Assembly (NCBI GenBank): GCA_944360115.1
Contig: CALVTH010000015.1
Location: 1-37,351, forward strand
Length of the DNA stretch: 37,351 nucleotides
DNA from: an uncultured Clostridia bacterium
GTDB lineage: Bacteria > Bacillota > Clostridia > Christensenellales > CAG-917
Direction: 5' to 3'
The translations under genes were made by a program, and so were the position numbers. Shown here piece after piece: positions 1 to 7,229 of the stretch (positions are counted from its first letter, which is position 1; every line of letters begins with the position of its first letter). The notes under the pieces were generated by a model. It searched no databases and was not told the origin of the DNA. It saw only the letters and a program-made list of their open reading frames with translations.

Positions 1-1
1 C

Positions 2-109
2 AACGGCGGCAATCCCTTCGACGACGGCGCGGGCGGCAATCCTTTCGGCAGCGACAGTGCGCCCTCCGACGGCGGAGACGGAAAAGTTTTCGAAGAATTC
101 GATTTATGA
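2..109 (+). CDS. C-terminal tail of an unidentified protein (partial)
   Basis: An open frame enters from the window edge and stops at TGA 107-109, giving the last 35 residues. They are rich in Gly, Asn, Pro and Asp and contain two copies of GGNPF, ending in an acidic EEFDL tail. The stop lies 8 bases before cdaA, so the two genes are probably in one operon. The tail looks like a disordered extension and no family can be assigned from it. Confidence 0.6.
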   Translation, partial: NGGNPFDDGAGGNPFGSDSAPSDGGDGKVFEEFDL

Positions 110-117
110 GGTGACAG

Positions 118-984
118 ATGAATTACGATTTCGTAGAATATGCCAAGAACCTCAATCTCTATGCCATCCTCGACGCGGTGGTGCTGGTGGCGGCGGTGAC
201 CCTGCTCGTGCTGTTGTTCGTGTACAGACGCAACATCCGCGTGCTCGTCATGCTGCTCGCAATCGTGGTGTTCGACATCCTCGTGCAGGTGCTGGCGGGG
301 CTTTCCGACAAGGAAATCCTCACCGTATCGCGCTATGTCATGCACTATGTCGTCGTGGCGGCGATAGTCATGTCCTGCGTGGTCTATCAGAGCGACCTCA
401 AAGCCATTTTCCAGCGCATAGCCAATCCGCGCGGGCTCACGGTGTTCAACGACGCAATGGGCAGCGACGACGAACTGCGCGAGACCACGGCGGAAATCCT
501 CAGCGCGTGTCAGGATATGGCAAAGCAGGATGTCGGCGCAATCATCATCATCGACAGCGAAGGCAACATCAACGACACCGTCCTCGACAGCGGCACTCGC
601 CTCAACGCGCAGTTGTCCGCCGCGCTTCTCGAGAGCATATTCAACACCAAAGCCCCCTTGCACGACGGCGCCGTCATCGTGCGCGGCAACAAGGTGGTGG
701 CGGCGGGCTGTTTCTTGCCGCTCACCCAGCGCAATGTCAACAAGGAAATGGGCACCCGTCACCGCGCCGCAATCGGCATAACCGAGGACACCGATGTGCT
801 CTCCATAGTCATCAGCGAGGAGACGGGCATAATCTCCGTCGTCAAGAGGGGAGAGATACGCCGCTATATGACGATGGACAAACTCAAGGACGAAATCGAG
901 GAAGCCTTCGGCATTTCGCCGAGCGCCATCGCTCGCCGTCAGGCAAAAGAAGAAAAAAAGCATCACGGGAGAGATACGAAATGA
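118..984 (+). CDS. cdaA: Diadenylate cyclase CdaA (membrane-bound, DAC domain)
   Basis: This enzyme condenses two ATP into cyclic di-AMP, the second messenger for potassium and osmotic balance and wall homeostasis in Firmicutes. The protein has 288 residues, close to the usual 270-290. Three hydrophobic segments fill roughly residues 16-85, as in CdaA, and the DAC domain follows. The signature DGA is at residues 183-185 and the RHR motif at 214-216, both needed for ATP binding. The ATG at 118 has GAGGTGA just upstream. The stop overlaps the next start (ATGA), so DUF1015 is translationally coupled. CdaA is usually followed by cdaR and glmM; neither is here. The identification is secure. Confidence 0.95.
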   Translation: MNYDFVEYAKNLNLYAILDAVVLVAAVTLLVLLFVYRRNIRVLVMLLAIVVFDILVQVLAGLSDKEILTVSRYVMHYVVVAAIVMSCVVYQSDLKAIFQRIANPRGLTVFNDAMGSDDELRETTAEILSACQDMAKQDVGAIIIIDSEGNINDTVLDSGTRLNAQLSAALLESIFNTKAPLHDGAVIVRGNKVVAAGCFLPLTQRNVNKEMGTRHRAAIGITEDTDVLSIVISEETGIISVVKRGEIRRYMTMDKLKDEIEEAFGISPSAIARRQAKEEKKHHGRDTK

Positions 985-2201
985 AAACGGTAAAACCCTT
1001 CGACATCCTCGTGCCGGCAGTCGCCGAGCCCGAGAAATTCGCCGTCGTGTCCTGCGACCAGTTCACCTCGCAGCGCGACTACTGGGAGAAGCTCGACGAG
1101 TTCGTGGGCGACGCGCCCAGCGCGCTCCGTCTCATTTTCCCCGAGGTCTACCTCGAGGACGGCGACTACGAAGACCGCATAAAGAACATCAACGCCGCAA
1201 TGTACGACTACCTCGACAAAGGCGTGTTCAATACCCTTAAGGACAGTTACATTCTCGTGCGCAGACAGACCGCCTACGGCTACACCCGTCTGGGCATAGT
1301 CGCGCCCGTCGACCTTGAGGATTATTCCTACGAATATCCCACCGAAGCCGTCATACGCTCCACGGAAGGGGTGGTCGCCAACCGTATTCCCCCCCGTCTC
1401 AAAATCCGCAAGGACGCGCCCGTGGAATTGCCCCATGTCATGCTGCTTCTCGACGACCGTGACAAGACCGTCATCGAGCCTTTCTACAAGAAACGCGACA
1501 CCCTCGAGAAACTCTACGACTTCGAGCTGAATATGAACGGCGGACATCTCACGGGCTGGCGTATCGACGCCGCAGAGTTCGACGCCGTCCTCGACAACTA
1601 TGTCGAGAGCATAAAAGGACTGTACGGCAAGGAAAGCACTCTCGTGTTCGCCGTCGGCGACGGCAACCACTCCCTCGCCACCGCCCGCGCCTACTGGAAG
1701 GATGTCAAGAAGACCCTCACTCCCGAACAGCGCGAGAACCATCCCGCCCGCTACGCCCTCGTCGAAATCGAGAATCTGCATTGCGACGGAATCGTCTTTG
1801 AGCCCATTCACCGCTTCGTGTTCGGAGTGGACGACAGCGACTTCGTGCTCCATATGTCCACCGCGTTGAAAGGCAAGGGCAGGCTGAATATGTTCACCAC
1901 CAATATGAACTATTCCGTCGCCGTCAGCGACAACAGCGCGCAGGCGATTGCCGACATACAGGCGGCAATCGACGCCTATATCTCGTCTCATCCCGACGCC
2001 AGCGTGGACTATATTCACGGTCTCGACAATCTGCACGCCGTGGCGGACACCTCCGACGGCGTCGCGGTGGAAATGCCCTGCATCGCCAAAGAGGAACTTT
2101 TCGGCTATGTCGTCGAGCACGGCAACCTCTGCCGCAAGGCGTTCTCCATGGGCGAAGCCGAAGAGAAGAGATATTATTTCGAAGCCAAGCGCATCAGATA
2201 A
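981..2201 (+). CDS. DUF1015 family protein
   Basis: The protein has 406 residues, the normal size for DUF1015. It starts VKPFDILVPA and carries the family hallmark GDGNHSLATA at residues 226-235. DUF1015 proteins are widespread in Clostridia, often near serine biosynthesis genes, but I know of no established activity; the conserved Gly-Asp-Gly-Asn-His segment suggests an enzyme. The frame is open far upstream, but the ATG at 981 is chosen because family homology begins there and it overlaps the cdaA stop. Coupling to cdaA is the notable feature. No signal peptide or membrane segment is visible, so it should be cytoplasmic. Confidence 0.85.
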   Translation: MKTVKPFDILVPAVAEPEKFAVVSCDQFTSQRDYWEKLDEFVGDAPSALRLIFPEVYLEDGDYEDRIKNINAAMYDYLDKGVFNTLKDSYILVRRQTAYGYTRLGIVAPVDLEDYSYEYPTEAVIRSTEGVVANRIPPRLKIRKDAPVELPHVMLLLDDRDKTVIEPFYKKRDTLEKLYDFELNMNGGHLTGWRIDAAEFDAVLDNYVESIKGLYGKESTLVFAVGDGNHSLATARAYWKDVKKTLTPEQRENHPARYALVEIENLHCDGIVFEPIHRFVFGVDDSDFVLHMSTALKGKGRLNMFTTNMNYSVAVSDNSAQAIADIQAAIDAYISSHPDASVDYIHGLDNLHAVADTSDGVAVEMPCIAKEELFGYVVEHGNLCRKAFSMGEAEEKRYYFEAKRIR

Positions 2202-2295
2202 CGCAGGACGCAGAAAATCCGTTTTCACCCGAAACGGGAGTTCCGCACCCCAAAACCGTCGTGTAAAACGGCGAATATGACAGAAAACCGCGCAA

Positions 2296-2331
2296 TGCCG
2301 CCGCGCCGAGGTCGACTTCGGCGCGGCGGCA
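2296..2331. other. Strong GC hairpin downstream of the DUF1015 gene
   Basis: Inverted repeat TGCCGCCGCGCCGA / TTCGGCGCGGCGGCA around a short loop. No T-run follows on either strand, so it is not a textbook terminator. It lies in the 179-base gap before the aspartate kinase and may block read-through or stabilise the upstream mRNA. Confidence 0.5.
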
Positions 2332-2380
2332 ACGCACAAAATAAAACGCCATTCAAGTATTGTACATAAGAGAGGATGAT

Positions 2381-3691
2381 ATGAAAGTTTGTAAGTTCGG
2401 CGGAACATCCATGGCAAACAGCAAGACCGTGACGCAGGTCGCTGACATCGTCAGGGCTGATAAGCAGCGCAGATATGTCGTCGTGTCCGCGCCCGGCAAG
2501 CGTACCTCCGAGGACATCAAGGTCACCGACGCGCTCTACACCTGCCACCGTGAAAAAGGCGAGAAGGGCAACTGCGACGCGTCCTTCGCCGTCATCGAAA
2601 AGCGTTTCCTCGACATCGAGAAGGAACTCGGCGTCGATGTCAATATGAAAGCGGAACTCGCCGCCATAAAAAAGAATATCGAGGCGGGTGCCGGCGCCGA
2701 TTACACCGCCTCCCGCGGCGAATATCTCAGCGCGCGCGTGCTCGCCGCAGTCCTCGGCGTGGAATTCGTCGACACCGCCGACCTCATCAAGTTCGACAAG
2801 GACGGCGCGCTGCTCCTCGACCTTTCAATCGACAACATCAAATCCCGTCTCGCAGGTGTGGAATATGCGGTTCTTCCGGGATTCTACGGCTCCGACAGCG
2901 CCGGCGAAATCAAGACCTTCTCCCGCGGCGGCTCCGATATTTCGGGCGCTATCGTCGCCCGCGCGATGTCCGCTTCCGTCTACGAGAACTGGACGGATGT
3001 CGACGGCTTCCTCACCGCCGACCCCCGCATTGTCCGCAATCCCGACATCATCGAATGTCTGAGTTACAAGGAACTGCGCGAGCTCGCCTATATGGGTGCC
3101 GAAGTGCTGCACCCCGAATCGGTATTCCCCGTGCGCACCGCGGGCATTCCCATCAACATCAAAAACACCTTCAACCCCTCCGCAAATGGTACCATGATTG
3201 TTCCCGACGGCAGCGTGCCTCCCGCCAACGGCAGGGTCATCACGGGCATCGCGGGGCGTAAAGGCTTCACCATCATCAACATCGAGAAGGATATGATGAA
3301 CCGCGAAATCGGCTTCGGCAGAAAGGCGCTCAGCATCCTCGAATACGAGGGCATTTCCTTCGAGCACATGCCCTCGGGCATCGACACGCTTTCCCTCGTC
3401 ATCCGCGACGAGTACCTCGGACCTCACGCCCAGAAAGTTGTGTCCGCGCTCCGCGCCTCCCTCAACGCCGACAACATCGACATCCACAGCGGGCTGTCCC
3501 TCATTGCCACCGTCGGTCACAATATGGCTTCCCGTCACGGCACCGCGGCGACCATTTTCGCCGCTCTCGCCGCCAGCAACATCAACATCCGCATGATAGA
3601 CCAAGGCTCCTCCGAGATGAACATAATCGTCGGTGTCGACACCTTCGATTATGAGAAGGCTATCTGCGCGATTTACCACGCTTTCTGCTAA
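2381..3691 (+). CDS. lysC: Aspartate kinase (monofunctional, tandem ACT domains)
   Basis: It phosphorylates L-aspartate with ATP, the first step towards lysine, threonine, methionine and diaminopimelate. The 436-residue protein starts MKVCKFGGTSM, the amino-acid-kinase signature, with further catalytic-domain motifs at DVDGFLTADPR and YMGAEVLHPES. The last third carries the two ACT domains expected to bind feedback effectors. An open frame extends upstream to 2360, but the ATG at 2381 follows AGAGGATG and gives the canonical N-terminus. It stands alone between a GC hairpin and the tandem palindromes. No lysine riboswitch motif was seen in the leader. Which amino acid inhibits it cannot be read from sequence, so lysC is the generic symbol. 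Confidence 0.93.
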   Translation: MKVCKFGGTSMANSKTVTQVADIVRADKQRRYVVVSAPGKRTSEDIKVTDALYTCHREKGEKGNCDASFAVIEKRFLDIEKELGVDVNMKAELAAIKKNIEAGAGADYTASRGEYLSARVLAAVLGVEFVDTADLIKFDKDGALLLDLSIDNIKSRLAGVEYAVLPGFYGSDSAGEIKTFSRGGSDISGAIVARAMSASVYENWTDVDGFLTADPRIVRNPDIIECLSYKELRELAYMGAEVLHPESVFPVRTAGIPINIKNTFNPSANGTMIVPDGSVPPANGRVITGIAGRKGFTIINIEKDMMNREIGFGRKALSILEYEGISFEHMPSGIDTLSLVIRDEYLGPHAQKVVSALRASLNADNIDIHSGLSLIATVGHNMASRHGTAATIFAALAASNINIRMIDQGSSEMNIIVGVDTFDYEKAICAIYHAFC

Positions 3692-3814
3692 AACGCCGCC
3701 ATTCGGCGACCTGCTTTGTCAGCCCCGCCTGCACGACCGCTTATGTACGCCAAAGTACACCGCGCGTCCGTTCAGACGGGGCTTTCGCGCATCTCATCCG
3801 AATGGCGGCGTTTT
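3690..3814. repeat. Long palindromic element, copy 1
   Basis: Perfect 17-bp outer arms AAAACGCCGCCATTCGG (3690-3706) and CCGAATGGCGGCGTTTT (3798-3814) enclose inner arms AGCCCCGCCTG (3721-3731) and CAGACGGGGCT (3773-3783) with one mismatch. The apex is a GTAC/GTAC hairpin around GCCAAA. It begins at the lysC stop codon. Its architecture is matched by the adjacent element. Confidence 0.8.
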
Positions 3815-3815
3815 C

Positions 3816-3934
3816 AACCGCGCTATTCCGCGAATAACATTGTCAGAGCCGCCCTCACAAACAGTCACATACGGAAAGTATGCTCCTGTCTGCTCGGGCG
3901 GCTCTTCCTTGTTCTTCATCGGAATATCGCGGTT
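3816..3934. repeat. Long palindromic element, copy 2 (same architecture as copy 1)
   Basis: Outer arms AACCGCGCTATTCCG (3816-3830) and CGGAATATCGCGGTT (3920-3934) match except at one position. Perfect inner arms are AGAGCCGCCC (3845-3854) and GGGCGGCTCT (3896-3905). The apex hairpin is CATAC-GGAAA-GTATG (3868-3882). TTGTCAG precedes the inner arm in both copies, so the pair looks homologous. No credible ORF lies in this gap (3692-4016). Confidence 0.8.
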
Positions 3935-3956
3935 TTAGGCGTGCATAAATGCGTGC

Positions 3957-3991
3957 AAAATAAAAGCGGGAGTTGCTCAAACTCCCGCTTT
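3957..3991 (-). terminator. Intrinsic terminator of the lipoprotein gene
   Basis: Stem AAAGCGGGAGT / ACTCCCGCTTT followed on the minus strand by TTTTATTTT. It lies 26 bases after the lipoprotein stop codon. Confidence 0.85.
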
Positions 3992-4016
3992 GTACGCTGC
4001 CCGTTGTTTGGAAATC

Positions 4017-5021
4017 TCACGCCGCAGCGTCGGGGAGCGCCTTGTCGACGCTGTCTGCGGTCACGCCCGTCTTAAATGTCACAACATTCTTTTCGACTTT
4101 GTTGTTTTTATATTCGCCTGCTTTTACATTCAAAATCAATTGATTGATTAAATTTTCCCCAGAAGCATTCCTGGCATTGATTGTTATTGTGTATTCATTT
4201 ACTCCTAATCCAGTAATCTGTTTTACATAGCAATTTCTTACCCATGAATATTGCGGGTCAGTAGAAGCCGTATCCATCGCCATCAGAATGGTATCTTCGG
4301 GGGAGAAGGTTTCGCCGAGGGCGGTAATTATGGCTTCCGCCAACGGACGGTAGTTTTCTAACTGATCAGCCAAAGCACTACCAGTATAAGTATATTTGTA
4401 TGTTGCTTGATTAACCATGCTTTGAGTAATATTGCCATTTGCAAAGTCTTGAACCGATATCGGTTCTTTAAAAGTTGCTTCCCCTACATAATAACGATAA
4501 GTATTGCCCGTTATAATGTTAAATCTTACTTGAACTTTACTGATATCGGTTTGTGACGACTCTAAAATCGTCCATTCTATATTCGTCGCATCTTGATATG
4601 TGTAATCGTGAGAAAGAGTACATCTGTAAAGAATACCGTCCATGAATTTTTCATTCAGCGTATTGTAAAGCGTACCAAGACGATACTCCATAAGTTCGTC
4701 AAGAGTGTCAATCACAAACGGATCCTTTTGATCGTCAGGATTCTCTATGTCTCCGCCGGGATTTTCCGGGTCCTCGGGTTCGCCTATATCCCCGCCCGGG
4801 GTTTCCGGGTCCTCGGGCTCTCCGATTTCGCCGCCGGGGTTTTCGGGCGGAGTGATTTCGCCTTCGTTGTCGCCGTCGCCGCTGTCGGGAGTTTGCCCGC
4901 TCGGCGGAGCGGATGTGGAGTCGTCGGGGGCTTGCTCGGTGTTTCCGCCGCAGGCGACGAGGGTCAGCACAAGCACCGCCAACAGCGTCAGCGCGACGAC
5001 AATCAAAAGCCGTTTTTTCAT
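4017..5021 (-). CDS. Putative lipoprotein with Pro/Gly/Glu repeat linker
   Basis: The 334-residue product begins MKKRLLIVVAL and has a lipobox LVAC ending near residue 25, so it should be lipid-anchored outside the membrane. A low-complexity linker follows, with repeats of the form PGGDIGEPEDPE, and then about 230 residues of beta-rich sequence without a recognised domain. The ATG at 5021 is preferred over the in-frame GTG three codons upstream because GAGGTGA is correctly spaced for it. Base composition is mosaic: the linker, the 3' end and a patch near 4290-4330 are GC-rich, while 4080-4280 and 4340-4700 are clearly AT-rich compared with every neighbour. That suggests recombination or transfer of the surface-exposed domain. 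The function is unknown. Confidence 0.85.
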   Translation of the reverse strand: MKKRLLIVVALTLLAVLVLTLVACGGNTEQAPDDSTSAPPSGQTPDSGDGDNEGEITPPENPGGEIGEPEDPETPGGDIGEPEDPENPGGDIENPDDQKDPFVIDTLDELMEYRLGTLYNTLNEKFMDGILYRCTLSHDYTYQDATNIEWTILESSQTDISKVQVRFNIITGNTYRYYVGEATFKEPISVQDFANGNITQSMVNQATYKYTYTGSALADQLENYRPLAEAIITALGETFSPEDTILMAMDTASTDPQYSWVRNCYVKQITGLGVNEYTITINARNASGENLINQLILNVKAGEYKNNKVEKNVVTFKTGVTADSVDKALPDAAA

Positions 5022-5052
5022 ATTGGTCACCTCATATTAAATTTGTAAATTT

Positions 5053-5080
5053 ATTATATCATCTATTTTCACTATTGCAA
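5053..5080 (-). promoter_or_regulatory. Sigma-A promoter of the lipoprotein gene
   Basis: Minus-strand TTGCAA (5080-5075), 16-bp spacer, TATAAT (5058-5053), giving a leader of about 25-30 bases before the ATG at 5021. Confidence 0.75.
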
Positions 5081-5104
5081 CATAGCAAAAGAACGGAATC
5101 GTAA

Positions 5105-5345
5105 TTGCCCCCCTCCTGCGGGTTCCCCCCGCACCCGTACCCCCTTAAAAGGGCACCCACGGTTGCGGGTGGGCACCTTCGGCACTCGCGCACAGCCTGT
5201 TCCTCGTTGCCGCTCAATGCGGCAACGAAGTTATGCCACTTGCGGCGCGCCCGCCTGCGGCGAATTACAGCGGCGCGCCGCTTGCGTACTTTTTGCCTCG
5301 CGCTCGGCGCTCACACGGTCGCCGCCTGTTGCGGCTCCTCGCATA
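5105..5345. repeat. Palindrome-rich intergenic block
   Basis: This gene-free stretch holds several independent inverted repeats, including CGTTGCCGC/GCGGCAACG (5205-5213 and 5219-5227) and GCGGCGCGCC/GGCGCGCCGC (5242-5251 and 5272-5281), plus smaller C-rich hairpins at 5110-5185. Frames crossing it have no family resemblance. It separates two divergently transcribed units. Confidence 0.6.
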
Positions 5346-5374
5346 TTGACAGCGGAATTGCGGCGCGGTATAAT
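5346..5374 (+). promoter_or_regulatory. Perfect-consensus sigma-A promoter of the nine-gene sugar operon
   Basis: TTGACA at 5346-5351, a 17-bp spacer and TATAAT at 5369-5374 match consensus exactly. The leader to the first gene (ATG 5480) is about 100 bases. Such a strong promoter implies tight repression, and the palindrome directly overlapping its -10 end fits. Confidence 0.92.
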
Positions 5375-5394
5375 TAGTTAAAAGTTTTAATTAA
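5374..5394 (+). promoter_or_regulatory. Candidate ROK-repressor operator
   Basis: Arms TTAGTTAAAA (5374-5383) and TTTTAATTAA (5385-5394) form an inverted repeat around one central G, with a single mismatch between arms. It covers the end of the -10 box and the start site. The half-site TTAGTT resembles known XylR/ROK operators of Firmicutes. The operon's third gene encodes a ROK-family DNA-binding protein, the likely ligand. Confidence 0.7.
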
Positions 5395-5479
5395 ACGCGT
5401 CGGCAAGGCTTGTCGCGGGCGCGGGCGGGGCGGCGCTCCGTTCGGGCGCGGCGGTCGGGGCGGCGCGGCGGAGGGTCGT

Positions 5480-5983
5480 ATGAGAGTGGCAATCGGTTCG
5501 GACAAGTCGGGTTTCGTGCTCAAGGAAGCGTTGAAGGCGTTTTTGGCTTCCGACGAAATGAAGGCGGCGGGCATAGATTTCGTGCCCGAGCGCGACGACC
5601 TCGGCACCACTGACCCAAGCGATGTTCATCCTTATTACAGAGTGGCGGGAGATGTTGCGCCGCGCGTGCTTTCGGGCGAATACGACCGCGCGATACTCAT
5701 CTGCGGCACGGGCGCGGGGATGAATGTCGTCGCCAACAAATTCAAAGGGTTGTCCGCGGTGGTTTGCGAGGGCGTGTATTCCGCGCGCATGGCGCGCGTC
5801 ATCAACGGCGCGCAGGTGCTGTGCATGGGCGGTTGGATAATAGCCCCCGAAATGGGTGTGGAAATGGCGAGGGCTTTCCTCGCCGCCGAGACTCATGTCG
5901 GCATAGAGGAATGGCGCAAGCAATGGCTTTCGGCGGCGGCGGAGAAGGTCGCCGACATAGAGAACAAAAATTTCGCCGACTGA
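5480..5983 (+). CDS. RpiB/LacAB-family sugar isomerase, non-standard active site
   Basis: First gene of the operon: 167 residues, typical of RpiB/LacA/LacB aldose-ketose isomerases. The core ILICGTGAGM contains the catalytic-base Cys75, and ANKFKGLSAVVCEGVYSARMAR follows the family pattern. Two usual histidines are absent: the N-terminal motif reads GSDKSGF (Lys9 where RpiB has GSDHAGF), and Glu97 stands where E. coli RpiB has the ring-opening His. The substrate is therefore probably not ribose 5-phosphate. I recall an RpiB homologue acting on a sulfosugar in a transketolase-type sulfoglycolysis, but that is unverified for this protein. GGAGGG precedes the ATG at 5480. Confidence 0.85.
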   Translation: MRVAIGSDKSGFVLKEALKAFLASDEMKAAGIDFVPERDDLGTTDPSDVHPYYRVAGDVAPRVLSGEYDRAILICGTGAGMNVVANKFKGLSAVVCEGVYSARMARVINGAQVLCMGGWIIAPEMGVEMARAFLAAETHVGIEEWRKQWLSAAAEKVADIENKNFAD

Positions 5984-6024
5984 ATATGCGACGGGTGTCG
6001 CGGCGGTGACGGAGACAGACGGTT

Positions 6025-7128
6025 ATGGAATTCCGTTATAAGCAACCCGTGGAGATAGTTTTCGGTGCGGGCGCACGCTCGCGCCTCGCTTCCGTAATGG
6101 AAAGCAGGGGATACAAGCGCGCCGTGCTTGTGGCCGACGGCGTTTTCGCAAAGAACGGCATTGCGGACGGAATTTGTGCCACTGCACCCGTGGCGGCGGT
6201 GTTTACCGAGTTCGGGGCAAATCCCGACATCACCGCCGCGGAAAAGGCGGCGTCGGCGGTGCGGAGCGTGAACGCCGATTGCGTGGTCGCCCTCGGCGGC
6301 GGCAGCGCAATGGACCTCGGCAAGTTCACCGCATTGGCGGCGGCTTCGGACGAGAGCGCTCGCGAATTGTTTTACGGCAAGTTGCCCGACAATGGGTTGC
6401 CCGTGATAGCAATGCCGGCGACGGCGGGCACGGGCAGCGAGGTCACGGGAGTGTCCGTGATGAGCGACGCGGCGCACGGCGTCAAAAAACCTCTCGTATC
6501 GTCCGCGTTTTTCCCCGCCGTGGCGATAGTCGACCCCGAACTCACTCTCACCGTTCCCCCGTCGGTCACGGCGGCGAGCGGTCTGGACGCCATAGCGCAC
6601 GCTCTCGAAGCCTACTGGTGCAGGGCGCACAATCCTGTCAGCGACGCGCTGGCGCAAAAGGCGCTCGGGCTGTTGTTTCCTGCCCTGGAAAGAGTTTACC
6701 GCGACGGCAAAGACATTGCCGCGCGCACGGATATGAGTCTCGGAGCGTTGCTTGCGGGCATGGCTTTCGCGCCCACGCGCACGGCGGCGGTGCACGCCTG
6801 CAGTTATCCTCTTTCCGAGATGTACAATCTGCCACACGGCGAGGCGTGCGCGTTCACCCTCGACCTTTTCGTGCGGCTGAACTCCGAGTGCGAAGCGGAG
6901 CGAATGGGCGCCTTGTGCAACGCGCTCGGATTTTCGTCGCCCGCGGATATGTCGGACGAGATAGCGCGACTCAAACGCGTGACGGGCATGAGAAGAACCC
7001 TTGCGGCAATCGGCTGCGACGACGCGCTCGCTCTTGCGGAAGAGTGCGCGGCGCACCCTCTTATGAACAACAATCCCGTGGCGTTGCCCGCCGAACGGCT
7101 CGCCGCGGAATTTTCGCAACTGAAATAA
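6025..7128 (+). CDS. Iron-containing alcohol dehydrogenase (group III)
   Basis: An NAD(P)-dependent reductase/dehydrogenase of 367 residues. GGGSAMDLGK at about residues 91-100 binds the nucleotide, and GTGSEVT follows. The four metal ligands by alignment with FucO are all present: Asp188, His192, His257 and His271 (PHG). The further conserved His in the FucO pattern HxxxH is Tyr261 here (VHACSY). I associate that HAxSY form with phosphonate-aldehyde reductases of the family, which hints at a charged aldehyde substrate. In this operon it probably reduces an aldehyde released from the sugar. The start ATG 6025 follows GGAGA. The cofactor metal (Fe or Zn) is not decidable here. Confidence 0.9.
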   Translation: MEFRYKQPVEIVFGAGARSRLASVMESRGYKRAVLVADGVFAKNGIADGICATAPVAAVFTEFGANPDITAAEKAASAVRSVNADCVVALGGGSAMDLGKFTALAAASDESARELFYGKLPDNGLPVIAMPATAGTGSEVTGVSVMSDAAHGVKKPLVSSAFFPAVAIVDPELTLTVPPSVTAASGLDAIAHALEAYWCRAHNPVSDALAQKALGLLFPALERVYRDGKDIAARTDMSLGALLAGMAFAPTRTAAVHACSYPLSEMYNLPHGEACAFTLDLFVRLNSECEAERMGALCNALGFSSPADMSDEIARLKRVTGMRRTLAAIGCDDALALAEECAAHPLMNNNPVALPAERLAAEFSQLK

Positions 7129-7229
7129 TAGTTTCGGGCGGCGGGCGACGGAACGCCCGCGGCAGCGGAACGGAGCGATTGACGGGACGCGGGCAATCGC
7201 CGAAACATTATCGGTACGGCAACGGAAAA

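Noticed and set aside
57..980. Upstream extension of the DUF1015 reading frame across cdaA
   Set aside because: The stretch is Arg/His/Gln-rich, out of frame with cdaA, and DUF1015 homology begins at ATG 981.
2202..2380. Lysine riboswitch before the aspartate kinase
   Set aside because: The gap holds only a GC hairpin and lacks conserved L-box motifs.
4593..5048. Plus-strand frames opposite the lipoprotein linker
   Set aside because: They mirror the repetitive linker (SGSSGSPISPP-like); the minus-strand gene has promoter, lipobox, ribosome binding site and terminator.
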